DNA of 64,000 nt from Marinomonas ushuaiensis DSM 15871 (GTDB taxonomy: Bacteria; Pseudomonadota; Gammaproteobacteria; Pseudomonadales; Marinomonadaceae): positions 16,991 through 80,990 of the forward strand of contig NZ_JAMB01000013.1 of assembly GCF_000521805.1 (NCBI RefSeq), in the 5' to 3' direction. Position numbers and translations under genes: made by a program. Below are positions 26,609 to 35,059 of the stretch, piece after piece. Positions within the stretch are counted from its first letter, which is position 1. Each line of letters opens with the position of its first letter. The notes beneath the pieces were generated by a model. That model saw only the letters and a list, made by a program, of their open reading frames with translations. It was not told the DNA's origin and ran no database searches.

Positions 26609-28482
26609 TATTGCCTACCTTTCAAATAGTCATATTTTGCGGGGTAGTTATCATAAAGATAAGCATCAAATAACTGCTTACTTAAATCTGCAGGTTTAGA
26701 ACTACTTCCACCATTTTCGAAAATAGCAAACACTGAGATTTTAGGATTTTTAGCTGGAGCAAAGCCAATAAATAAAGCATGATCATGCAAGCGTTTATCT
26801 AGCTTATCGGAATCATATTCTTCATCTTCTTGTAAGCTAAAAACCTGCCCCGTTCCAGTTTTACCTGCGATTTCATAATCTGTTCCCTGCAAACGTCTGG
26901 CTGTCCCCTTTGAATCAGTGATAACTTTCTTCATCGCATTTGTCATACGATCCCAGTTACGCTGATCATTCAAGATAATGTCGTGAACACCTCCTTTATC
27001 ACCTTCAAAGGTTGCTGGTTGACTACCAACCATGTTCGCCATACGAGGATTATAATAGTGCCCTTTACTTGCCAGTGCAGCAGTTGCAGAAGCAATCTGC
27101 ACTGGAGTCGCCACCATAAACCCTTGACCAATACCAACATTCACAGAGTCACCTGGATACCAAGGCTCTTTATACTTCGCTTTTTTCCATTCATTAGAAG
27201 GTAGCAAACCAACACTGCTGCCATTTAAATCCAACAAATTACTTTTACCGAAGCCAAAACGAGATAAAAAATTATGTATCGGTGTAATACCCATTTTATG
27301 GGACAATTGATAATAATAAGTATCGACAGATTCAATAATAGAGCGTTCTAAATCAATCCAACCATGACCTGTTCGTTTCCAATCTCGATATCGCCGCCCA
27401 TCAGGATTAATCTGATAATAGCCTTTTGCAAAATAACGCTCAGTCCATGAAGCAAAACCATATTCAAGACCAGCAAGAGCCATAAAAGGCTTTATTGTTG
27501 AAGCAGGAGGATAGCCGCCACGTAAAGCACGGTTAAAAAGGGGAAGTTTTTTAGATTGACGAAGTACAGAATAGTCGTCAACTGAAATACCACGGACAAA
27601 CAAGTTAGGGTCAAATGCTGGCTTAGAAACCAACGCCAAAATCCCGCCTGTCGCAGGATCAATCGCAACAACCGAACCAGTATAGTCCCCTAATAGATCA
27701 TAAGCATATTGTTGCAATCGAGCATCTAAATACAGATGCAAATCTTCACCAGGCACTGGACTCTGACTCTCAAGTTCAGACATGATCCGCCCACGAGCAT
27801 TTACTTCAACCTTACTTAGTCCAGCCTCACCGAATAACTCTTTTTCATAAAAACCTTCGATGCCTGTTTTACCAATAAACAAAGCACCTTGATAAGCAAG
27901 CCTGTCAACTCGTTCTAGATCATTTGGTGTAATTCGCCCAACATAACCGATAGCGTGTGCAAAAGCTTCACCAAATGGATAATAGCGCGTTAGTTGTGCC
28001 TCAACCTGGATGCCGTCTAACTTATACAAATCAACAGCAACTTTTGCCCATTCTTTATCTGACAATTGAGACTTCAAGGTAAGGGATTGATAGGGACGAC
28101 GATATTCTTTTAGTCTGCTGTCAAAATCTTCCCACTCACTATCGGTTATATCAATAATATCGGAGAGTATATCTTTAAGCTTAGAGAGATTTTCAACACG
28201 CTCAGGAATAACAGTTAAACTGTGTATAGGTCGATTATCGGCAAGCACTAAACCATTACGATCAAAAATCAAACCACGAGGTGGTGGATCAGTAATCAGC
28301 ATAACTCGGTTATCATTTGCCTTGGTTTGATAGAGTTCATGCTCTATAACTTGAAGGTAGAACAGACGAGCCATTAATATGACGACTAACAACACCACAA
28401 AAATAGCAGCCGCAAACAAACGACGCTGAGTGAGTCGTTTCTCTTGATGATAATTACGAAAATTTTGATGTCGACGGCTCAT
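26608..28482 (-). CDS. mrdA: Penicillin-binding protein 2 (peptidoglycan transpeptidase)
   Basis: PBP2 cross-links peptidoglycan for rod elongation in partnership with RodA. The 624-residue class B PBP has a short cytoplasmic tail, one membrane helix at about 20-42, a pedestal domain beginning DPPPRGLIFDRNGLVLADNR, and a transpeptidase domain. The active-site SxxK is Ser328-Lys331 (YPPASTIKPFMA), the SxN box is SVDTYYYQ and the KTG box is AGKTGTGQVF. All three are intact. It follows rlmH after 9 bases and overlaps rodA. Length is typical for gammaproteobacterial PBP2. Confidence 0.96.
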   Translation of the reverse strand: MSRRHQNFRNYHQEKRLTQRRLFAAAIFVVLLVVILMARLFYLQVIEHELYQTKANDNRVMLITDPPPRGLIFDRNGLVLADNRPIHSLTVIPERVENLSKLKDILSDIIDITDSEWEDFDSRLKEYRRPYQSLTLKSQLSDKEWAKVAVDLYKLDGIQVEAQLTRYYPFGEAFAHAIGYVGRITPNDLERVDRLAYQGALFIGKTGIEGFYEKELFGEAGLSKVEVNARGRIMSELESQSPVPGEDLHLYLDARLQQYAYDLLGDYTGSVVAIDPATGGILALVSKPAFDPNLFVRGISVDDYSVLRQSKKLPLFNRALRGGYPPASTIKPFMALAGLEYGFASWTERYFAKGYYQINPDGRRYRDWKRTGHGWIDLERSIIESVDTYYYQLSHKMGITPIHNFLSRFGFGKSNLLDLNGSSVGLLPSNEWKKAKYKEPWYPGDSVNVGIGQGFMVATPVQIASATAALASKGHYYNPRMANMVGSQPATFEGDKGGVHDIILNDQRNWDRMTNAMKKVITDSKGTARRLQGTDYEIAGKTGTGQVFSLQEDEEYDSDKLDKRLHDHALFIGFAPAKNPKISVFAIFENGGSSSKPADLSKQLFDAYLYDNYPAKYDYLKGRQ

Positions 28483-28491
28483 CAGTTCACT

Positions 28492-28959
28492 TTATCGATG
28501 ATACGGGTGATTATTCATAAGTGTCCAAGCGCGATAGATTTGTTCTGATAGAAGAATCCTCACCATAGGATGAGGCAGAGTCAAACGAGACAGCGACCAA
28601 ACCTGATCAGCACGAGAGGTACATCGTGGATCAAGCCCATCGGGACCGCCTACTAATAGACTAACGTTGTAACCATCCATTCGCCATTGCTCGGTTTGAT
28701 CTGCGAGCTGCTCGGTAGACCATTCTTTGCCCAGCACTTCCATAGCAATCACCTTATCTCCAGAAGGAATAGCATCAAGCATGGCATCTCCTTCCTTACG
28801 AATGGCTTTCGGTATATCTGTATTTTTACCCCGTGGCGACATAGGTATCTCAATAAGTTCTAGCGCAAAGTCTTTTGGTAGACGTTTTGCGTAATCATCA
28901 TAACCTTGAGTTACCCACTTGGGCATTTTATTACCAACAGCAATCAAACGAACTCGCAT
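28492..28959 (-). CDS. rlmH: 23S rRNA pseudouridine-1915 N3-methyltransferase
   Basis: RlmH methylates pseudouridine 1915 in helix 69 of 23S rRNA on assembled 70S ribosomes. From the ATG at 28959 it has 155 residues, as in E. coli. SPOUT-family features are the SAM-binding segments [14 protein letters not shown] and [12 protein letters not shown] and the C-terminal [20 protein letters not shown] ending in NHPYHR. The start follows a TAAGG site and matches the usual [17 protein letters not shown] longer reading would extend 18 residues into rsfS. The order rsfS-rlmH-mrdA-rodA is conserved. Confidence 0.96.
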   Translation of the reverse strand: MRVRLIAVGNKMPKWVTQGYDDYAKRLPKDFALELIEIPMSPRGKNTDIPKAIRKEGDAMLDAIPSGDKVIAMEVLGKEWSTEQLADQTEQWRMDGYNVSLLVGGPDGLDPRCTSRADQVWSLSRLTLPHPMVRILLSEQIYRAWTLMNNHPYHR

Positions 28960-28969
28960 TGCAAAAACC

Positions 28970-29323
28970 TTATAAAGCTTCTGGTTTAATGTCCCATAAC
29001 TTCTCAAGATCATAAAATGCTCGAGCTTCTTCAGTCATTACATGAACAACAACATCATGTAAATCAACCAACACCCAATCACTTCCTGCTCCTCGACCTT
29101 CAAACCCTAATGGTTGAAGCCCTTTAGATTTCAAGTGCTCAATTACATTTTGCCCCAAACCATTAACATGACGTTTAGAAGTACCGGTACAGATCACCAT
29201 GTAATCCATCATGTCGGTATGGTTCCCTACATTCAACACAGTGATCCTATCACCCTTAACATCTTCTAATGCTTCAACGGCAAGAGCTAAAATTTGATCT
29301 GCTGTGAGATTAAGCTGACTCAT
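28970..29323 (-). CDS. rsfS: Ribosome silencing factor RsfS
   Basis: RsfS (YbeB) binds ribosomal protein uL14 and blocks joining of the ribosomal subunits when nutrients are short. The 117-residue protein shows the family pattern: [40 protein letters not shown] and [20 protein letters not shown]. It is encoded between nadD and rlmH, the conserved setting in gammaproteobacteria, with short spacings on both sides. Confidence 0.96.
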   Translation of the reverse strand: MSQLNLTADQILALAVEALEDVKGDRITVLNVGNHTDMMDYMVICTGTSKRHVNGLGQNVIEHLKSKGLQPLGFEGRGAGSDWVLVDLHDVVVHVMTEEARAFYDLEKLWDIKPEAL

Positions 29324-29337
29324 ATGATTACGTTATC

Positions 29338-30003
29338 CTATCGATATAATTGATGTTGTTCTATGTATCTTTGGACAGGCTCTGGCAGTAAATAAGCAAT
29401 AGATTCATGTTTATGCACCAATGCCCTAATCATGCTAGAAGATATATCCAAAGGAGTTAGTGTCTCAAACCAGACACGACCCGAAGGCGCGCATTGTAAC
29501 TCATGCGATGAAAAGGCACGATAGTTTTCGCAAAAAGCACTTAACTCCGAAATCAGATCAGGCTCCCACCCAGGACGAGAGACCACTAAAATATGCGCGT
29601 ACTCAATCAATGACTGCCAATCATGCCAAGTAGAAAGGTACAAAAAACTGTCCATTCCTAATACCATAATCAATGGTTCATCAGGCCCAATATCCGCTCT
29701 AATATCCCGCAACGTATCAATACTATAGCTTGGCCCTTCTCGCTTTATTTCACGACAATCGACTTTTAAATTTTTATGACTCGAAATAGCAAGTCGAACC
29801 ATATCTAAACGTTGTTGAGGAGTAACGCCAGGCCGCCCTTTATGAACAGGCTGAAAACAAGGAATCAACCTCAATTCAGAATATTGATAGCGCTCTAATA
29901 CTTCGACTGCAGTTCGCAAATGGCCATTATGAATGGGGTCAAATGTTCCGCCCATAATAGCGATACCCGATTTCCCAGCGACCTTATCTATTTTAATTGT
30001 CAC
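29338..30003 (-). CDS. nadD: Nicotinate-nucleotide adenylyltransferase
   Basis: NadD joins ATP and nicotinate mononucleotide to form nicotinate adenine dinucleotide in NAD synthesis. The nucleotidyltransferase motif [17 protein letters not shown] is present, with the second signature [12 protein letters not shown] (ISSTxIR type) near the C-terminus. I chose the GTG at 30003, which overlaps the proA stop by 11 bases, and gives about 221 residues; the longer in-frame reading begins with TTG. A GGTGACGGG sequence a few bases upstream may serve as its ribosome-binding site. It lies between proA and rsfS in the usual order. Confidence 0.93.
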   Translation of the reverse strand: MTIKIDKVAGKSGIAIMGGTFDPIHNGHLRTAVEVLERYQYSELRLIPCFQPVHKGRPGVTPQQRLDMVRLAISSHKNLKVDCREIKREGPSYSIDTLRDIRADIGPDEPLIMVLGMDSFLYLSTWHDWQSLIEYAHILVVSRPGWEPDLISELSAFCENYRAFSSHELQCAPSGRVWFETLTPLDISSSMIRALVHKHESIAYLLPEPVQRYIEQHQLYR

Positions 30004-31252
30004 GAGTATGCCCGTCACCAAGCACAATGTATTTCTGACTTGTTAAGCCTAATAATCCAACCGGGCCACGAGCATGAATCTTATCTGTTGAAATACCAAT
30101 TTCAGCGCCAAAGCCGTATTCAAAACCGTCAGCAAATGACGTTGAAGCATTTACCATGACAGATGATGAATCAACTTCAGTCATAAAAGAACGAGTTTTT
30201 GAATAGTTTTGAGTCACGATAGCATCCGTATGGTGTGAGCCATATTGATTAATATGAGCAATAGCCTCATCCATATCGGTAACGACTTTAATAGACAGTT
30301 TCGGCGCATGATATTCCGTATACCAATCTTCTTCTGTTGCCATACCAATAGAGACAGAAATAGATCGAGACAACTCACAACCAACCAGCTCAACACCTTT
30401 TTCTTCAAACGCACCAACCAATCGAGGCAATATTTCTTTCGCTATATCAGCATGAATCAATAAAGACTCCATCGCATTACACACACCATAGCGACGTGTT
30501 TTTGCATTTAATGCAATATTAAACGCCTTATCAAAGTCAGCTTCATTATCAATATAAACATGGCAGTTGCCATCGAGATGTTTAATCACAGGTACACGAG
30601 CATTTTTACTAATACGTTCAATTAAACCTTTACCGCCACGAGGCACAATCACATCCACATATTCCGGCATAGTAATAAGCTTACCTACCGCCTCTCTATC
30701 TGTTGTATTTAGAACTTGAACAGCAGTCGAAGGCAACCCAGCAAACTCCAAACCTTTAACAACAGCTTCCGCAATTGCTTGGTTTGAATAGAAAGCTTCA
30801 GAGCCACCGCGCAAAATAGTCGCATTACCTGATTTCAAACATAAACTCGCAGCGTCAATGGTTACATTTGGACGAGACTCATAAATAATACCAACAACAC
30901 CAAGAGGCACTCTCATTTGACCACGCTGGATCCCTGAAGGCAGATAAACCATACCTGATATTTCACCAATTGGATCTGGTAAAGAGGCAACCTGTTTCAA
31001 ACCTTCGATCATGCCATCAATACGCTTATCGTTAAGTAACAAGCGATCTAACAAAGCATCATCAAGCCCTTTTGCTCGACCATTACCCATGTCTTTTAGG
31101 TTTTCCTCTATCAATCGAGGTCGTGCATCTTCTAAGGCATCAGCCATAGCAAACAGCGCCATATTTTTTTGCTGAGTGGATGCTTTAGCAAGCAGACGAG
31201 AAGCCGCCCTAGCCTGCTGACCAATTTGATTCATATAAGACTCTAAAGACAT
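29993..31252 (-). CDS. proA: Gamma-glutamyl phosphate reductase
   Basis: ProA reduces gamma-glutamyl phosphate to glutamate semialdehyde in proline synthesis. The 419-residue aldehyde-dehydrogenase-fold protein has [38 protein letters not shown], the Cys nucleophile region [15 protein letters not shown], and [19 protein letters not shown] near the C-terminus. Its stop overlaps the nadD start. The gamma-glutamyl kinase gene proB is not nearby, which is common in this group. It heads the long leftward cluster, and 31253-31386 should hold its promoter. Confidence 0.96.
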   Translation of the reverse strand: MSLESYMNQIGQQARAASRLLAKASTQQKNMALFAMADALEDARPRLIEENLKDMGNGRAKGLDDALLDRLLLNDKRIDGMIEGLKQVASLPDPIGEISGMVYLPSGIQRGQMRVPLGVVGIIYESRPNVTIDAASLCLKSGNATILRGGSEAFYSNQAIAEAVVKGLEFAGLPSTAVQVLNTTDREAVGKLITMPEYVDVIVPRGGKGLIERISKNARVPVIKHLDGNCHVYIDNEADFDKAFNIALNAKTRRYGVCNAMESLLIHADIAKEILPRLVGAFEEKGVELVGCELSRSISVSIGMATEEDWYTEYHAPKLSIKVVTDMDEAIAHINQYGSHHTDAIVTQNYSKTRSFMTEVDSSSVMVNASTSFADGFEYGFGAEIGISTDKIHARGPVGLLGLTSQKYIVLGDGHTRDN

Positions 31253-31386
31253 TTTTAATCTCTAACAAAAAGTAAAAATAACAAACAATAGACCGCAAAA
31301 TAGATCGTGATCCAATCAGACAAGCCAGTATACTATCACAATATTTTTATTCATTTAGTGCAGATTTTCACGAAAAGGAACCTCCA

Positions 31387-32100
31387 TTGCCAGACTATCC
31401 GTCTTTTACGCTCTCGACAATCGGCATAATTCACTCCTGCTATAAAGAAAAGTTTGGAATTCCTCGACAACCAGGATTAGTAACTGAATCAACAGCACGC
31501 TTAGAACTCATCCCGCCTTACAACCGACTCGACACACTAGAAGGCTTAAGTAATTTCTCTCACATTTGGGTTCAGTTCATTTTCCATGCTTGCTTAACAG
31601 AAAAATGGAAAGCAAAAGTTCGCCCCCCTCGTCTGGGTGGAAAAGAAAAGCTTGGCGTGTTTTCAACACGAGCCACCCACAGACCTAATCCAATTGGTTT
31701 ATCGGTGATAAAAATAGGCCGCATATATCAGGAAGACAAAAAGGTGTTTATTGATTTATATGGCGCTGACTTACTGGATGGAACACCTGTTTTAGATATA
31801 AAACCTTATTTGCCTTACGCAGATAGCATCCCTAATTCCAAAGGCGGCTTTGCACCAACGCCAACTCAGACAAAAAACGTTTTATTTTCTGCAGAAGCAA
31901 AATCACAATGCGAACATTATGAAAATTTGCACAATAGAGAAATAACGACTTTAATAAAACAAATTATTGAGCAAGATCCTCGTCCATCTTATCTATCTGA
32001 ACAAATAGATAGAGAGCATGGCATTACCCTTTGGGATGTGAATATCAAATGGTGTGCAAGAAACGATCATCTTGAAATTCTTCGAATAGAATATAAGTAA
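31387..32100 (+). CDS. trmO: tRNA (adenine-N6)-methyltransferase TrmO
   Basis: TrmO (YaeB/TsaA) uses S-adenosylmethionine to methylate N6-threonylcarbamoyladenosine at position 37 of certain tRNAs. The 237-residue protein has the beta-barrel family signatures IGIIHSCYKEKFGIPRQPGL, FSHIWVQFIFHAC, LGVFSTRATHRPNPIGLSVI and LLDGTPVLDIKPYLPYAD. The start is a TTG with an AAAGGAACC site immediately upstream; there is no nearby ATG. The following small gene starts 11 bases past its stop, so the two are probably co-transcribed. Confidence 0.93.
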   Translation: MPDYPSFTLSTIGIIHSCYKEKFGIPRQPGLVTESTARLELIPPYNRLDTLEGLSNFSHIWVQFIFHACLTEKWKAKVRPPRLGGKEKLGVFSTRATHRPNPIGLSVIKIGRIYQEDKKVFIDLYGADLLDGTPVLDIKPYLPYADSIPNSKGGFAPTPTQTKNVLFSAEAKSQCEHYENLHNREITTLIKQIIEQDPRPSYLSEQIDREHGITLWDVNIKWCARNDHLEILRIEYK

Positions 32101-32111
32101 GAGAACAAACT

Positions 32112-32360
32112 ATGAATAAAAAGCAGTTCTTAAATACTTACAAAAAAATTGACTCGATAGATAAAACCAAATCAGAAAAAATCGAAAAAAAGCCTCTTTA
32201 TCGCTCGGAACAAGACGAACGTCTGATAAAAGACTTCCATTACGCTAAATTTCAAAAAAATCTTTATAATTCACAAAAAAGTAAGGAGCTAAAAGACTTA
32301 CTAGAAAAAGAAGATTGGGACGAAAAAGACACAGAGAAACTTCTCAAAACACTGCGCTAA
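32112..32360 (+). CDS. Small highly charged hypothetical protein
   Basis: This 82-residue protein is unrecognised. It is mostly helical and strongly charged: Lys-rich in the first half (TKSEKIEKKPLYRSEQDERL) and mixed Glu/Asp/Lys in the second (ELKDLLEKEDWDEKDTEKLL). No Cys and no membrane segment are present. A GAGAACAAACT sequence lies before the ATG. It is 11 bases behind trmO and ends shortly before a bidirectional terminator shared with rpsA. The composition suits a small nucleic-acid- or ribosome-associated protein, but that is only a guess. The coding call rests on the tight spacing and an uninterrupted frame. Confidence 0.65.
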   Translation: MNKKQFLNTYKKIDSIDKTKSEKIEKKPLYRSEQDERLIKDFHYAKFQKNLYNSQKSKELKDLLEKEDWDEKDTEKLLKTLR

Positions 32361-32446
32361 AAAAACATACACCGACTCTATACCCATGGTTATCCACATG
32401 TTCTGTGTATAGTTTTCTTGTCAATAAATTCACAAAAAATAGGCAC

Positions 32447-32474
32447 AAAAAAAGCGGACCTAAGTCCGCTTTTT
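32447..32474. terminator. Bidirectional intrinsic terminator between trmO unit and rpsA
   Basis: AAAAAGCGGAC pairs perfectly with GTCCGCTTTTT around a CTAA loop. T-runs follow the stem on both strands, so it can end both the rightward trmO unit and the leftward rpsA transcript. Confidence 0.88.
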
Positions 32475-32495
32475 ATAACTATTAAAAATCAAAAC

Positions 32496-34178
32496 TTAGT
32501 TTTGGTTTTCTAGTTGTGCTTTGATCAAATCACCGATAGTGGTAGGACCATTCGCTTCAGCTTGTTGTTTCTCAGAATGCGCTTTCAACGCAGTCTTCTC
32601 TTCAGTTGCATCTTTCTGCTTGATAGAAAGAGTGATAGTACGAGCTTTACGATCAACATTGATAATCGCTGCTTCTACTTTATCGCCTTCTTTCAATACA
32701 GATGTTGCATCTTCAACACGCTCACGGCTAATTTCAGATACTTTCAAAGTAGCTTCAACGCCTTCAGCAAGAACAACAACAGCACCTTTCGCATCAACTT
32801 CAGAGACAGTACCGTTAACGATAGTGCCTTTGTCATTTTCTGCTACGAAAGCAAGGAACGGATCTTCTTCTAGTTGTTTAACACCTAGAGAAATACGCTC
32901 GCGCTCAGCGTCGATAGACAATACAACTGTTTCTAGCATATCGCCTTTCTTGTATTTACGAACTGCGTCTTCACCCGTTTCTTCCCAAGATAGGTCAGAT
33001 AGGTGAACAAGTCCGTCAATACCGCCGTCAAGACCAATGAACACACCAAAGTCAGTGATAGACTTGATTGCGCCAGAGATTTTGTCGCCTTTGTTGAATG
33101 AAGTAGCAAACTCTTCCCATGGGTTCATGGTGCACTGTTTGATACCTAGAGAGATACGACGACGTTCTTCGTCGATATCAAGAACCATAACTTCAACTTC
33201 ATCACCAATCTGAACAACTTTAGATGGGTGAATGTTTTTGTTAGTCCAATCCATTTCAGAAACGTGAACTAGACCTTCAACGCCTTCTTCAAGTTCAGCG
33301 AAGCAACCGTAGTCAGTCAAGTTAGTAACTTTAGCCGTTACTTTAGTGTTCTCTGGGTAACGAGCTTTGATAGCTACCCATGGATCTTCACCCAACTGCT
33401 TAAGACCTAGAGACACACGATTACGCTCGCGGTCAAATTTAAGGACTTTAACGTCGATTTCATCACCAACAGCAATGATTTCGCTTGGGTGTTTAATGCG
33501 TTTCCAAGCCATATCAGTGATATGTAGAAGACCATCAACACCACCAAGATCAACGAAAGCACCATAGTCAGTAAGGTTCTTAACGATACCTTTAACTTCT
33601 TGGCCTTCTTCAAGAGAAGCAAGCAATGTTTCACGTTCAGCGCTGTTAGTCGCTTCCATAACGGCACGACGAGATACAACAACGTTGTTGCGTTTTTGAT
33701 CAAGCTTAATAAGTTTGAACTCTAGATCAACACCTTCCAAATGAGATGTATCGCGGATTGGGCGAACATCTACCAAAGAACCAGGTAGGAAAGCACGGAT
33801 ATTTGCGATATCAACTGTAAAGCCACCTTTGACCTTACCGTTAATTACACCGTGAATAATGGCGTTTTCTTCGTAAGCTTTTTCAAGCACAGACCAAGTC
33901 TCTGCACGTTTCGCTTTTTCACGAGACAATTTAGTCTCACCGAAACCATCTTCAACAGCTTCAAGTGCAACTTTAACTTCGTCGCCGATGTTTAAGCTGA
34001 ACTCACCACTTTCCGTTAGAAACTGAGAACGAGGAATTACGCCTTCAGATTTAAGACCTGCATGAACAGTTACCCATTCGCTGTCAATATCAACAACAAT
34101 ACCAGTAACAATTGAGCCTGGCGCCATTTCGACGGTTAACAGGCTTTCTTCAAACAGTTCTGCGAAGCTTTGAGTCAT
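32496..34178 (-). CDS. rpsA: 30S ribosomal protein S1
   Basis: S1 binds mRNA upstream of start codons and brings it to the 30S subunit. The 560-residue protein holds six S1 (OB-fold) repeats, recognisable from recurring [24 protein letters not shown] segments followed by [19 protein letters not shown] ends. Length is close to E. coli's 557. The cmk gene lies just upstream on the same strand, the standard arrangement. A 178-base leader precedes it, where a long inverted repeat occurs. S1 normally represses its own translation through such a leader. Confidence 0.98.
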   Translation of the reverse strand: MTQSFAELFEESLLTVEMAPGSIVTGIVVDIDSEWVTVHAGLKSEGVIPRSQFLTESGEFSLNIGDEVKVALEAVEDGFGETKLSREKAKRAETWSVLEKAYEENAIIHGVINGKVKGGFTVDIANIRAFLPGSLVDVRPIRDTSHLEGVDLEFKLIKLDQKRNNVVVSRRAVMEATNSAERETLLASLEEGQEVKGIVKNLTDYGAFVDLGGVDGLLHITDMAWKRIKHPSEIIAVGDEIDVKVLKFDRERNRVSLGLKQLGEDPWVAIKARYPENTKVTAKVTNLTDYGCFAELEEGVEGLVHVSEMDWTNKNIHPSKVVQIGDEVEVMVLDIDEERRRISLGIKQCTMNPWEEFATSFNKGDKISGAIKSITDFGVFIGLDGGIDGLVHLSDLSWEETGEDAVRKYKKGDMLETVVLSIDAERERISLGVKQLEEDPFLAFVAENDKGTIVNGTVSEVDAKGAVVVLAEGVEATLKVSEISRERVEDATSVLKEGDKVEAAIINVDRKARTITLSIKQKDATEEKTALKAHSEKQQAEANGPTTIGDLIKAQLENQN

Positions 34179-34227
34179 TGTATTTCCTATATAATCGGCT
34201 TAGCTAGGCTAAACCTTTATCCATATT

Positions 34228-34279
34228 GCCAGCAAATACGGGTCAGTTTTTTTGGTTGTTGCGATAAAGGCTTGCTGGC
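34228..34279 (-). promoter_or_regulatory. Inverted repeat in the rpsA leader
   Basis: GCCAGCAA (34228-34235) pairs with TTGCTGGC (34272-34279) around about 36 bases, 50 to 100 bases before the rpsA start. It could be a structured 5' leader for S1 autoregulation or a weak terminator after cmk. A poly-A tract on the minus strand lies in the loop. The function is inferred from position. Confidence 0.35.
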
Positions 34280-34356
34280 CCTCTACCGACTTGAATAACA
34301 TTTGATCTATTCTAGCATATTCTAGATGCAAAAAAGTAGACGCAGAAAAGAACAGG

Positions 34357-35040
34357 CTATACGAGACCTGCTTTTACCGTTTCGGCAAAAACAATCTCGA
34401 CAACCTGTTCTACTGTCAAATCTGTACTATCAATTACTAAGGCACCTGCAGCAGGCACAAGAGGAGCAATCGCTCGATTTGCATCTCGCTCATCTCGCTC
34501 TTTAATCGTCTTAACAAGTTCCGCTAGATTAACAGCTTCCCCTTTTTGCTGCAATTGCTGCAAACGCCTCTGAGCACGCTCTTCAGCAGATGCCGTTAAG
34601 AATATTTTAATTTGAGCCGATGGAAAAACCACCGTACCCATATCACGACCATCAGCTACCAATCCAGGCTGTTGCGAAAACGCTCGCTGACGAAGTAACA
34701 AACCTTCGCGAACAGCAGGTATGGCAGCAAGCTTAGATGCGTTATTACCTACTTCTTCGGTACGAATGGCTTGCGTAACCTTCTCACCTTCTAGAATAAT
34801 TTCAACCTTACCGTCGTCTGATTGCTCAAACTGGATATCCAGATGTTCAGCCAACACTTTGAGCGTATCAACATCATCTACAGACATACCATGATGGGAA
34901 ACGGCAAGGGAAAGAAGACGATATAATGCACCGCTATCCAGCATGTGCCATCCCAGCTTTTCTGCGATTAATTGACTTACAGTGCCTTTACCTGCACCAC
35001 TTGGACCATCAATCGTAATAACTGGGCCTTGGTTAATCAT
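34357..35040 (-). CDS. cmk: Cytidylate kinase
   Basis: Cmk phosphorylates CMP and dCMP with ATP. The 227-residue protein starts with the P-loop [20 protein letters not shown], followed by [12 protein letters not shown], the substrate segment [20 protein letters not shown] and the LID region [16 protein letters not shown]. These are the canonical bacterial Cmk features. It lies between the tyrA-aroA fusion (19 bases upstream) and rpsA, the conserved pseudomonad order. Confidence 0.97.
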   Translation of the reverse strand: MINQGPVITIDGPSGAGKGTVSQLIAEKLGWHMLDSGALYRLLSLAVSHHGMSVDDVDTLKVLAEHLDIQFEQSDDGKVEIILEGEKVTQAIRTEEVGNNASKLAAIPAVREGLLLRQRAFSQQPGLVADGRDMGTVVFPSAQIKIFLTASAEERAQRRLQQLQQKGEAVNLAELVKTIKERDERDANRAIAPLVPAAGALVIDSTDLTVEQVVEIVFAETVKAGLV

Positions 35041-35059
35041 AACAATTCCTCTTTAAAAA

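Noticed and set aside
32514..33006. Long plus-strand frames within rpsA
   Set aside because: Two overlapping frames antisense to S1 repeats, low-complexity Ser/Thr or Phe-rich translations; shadows.
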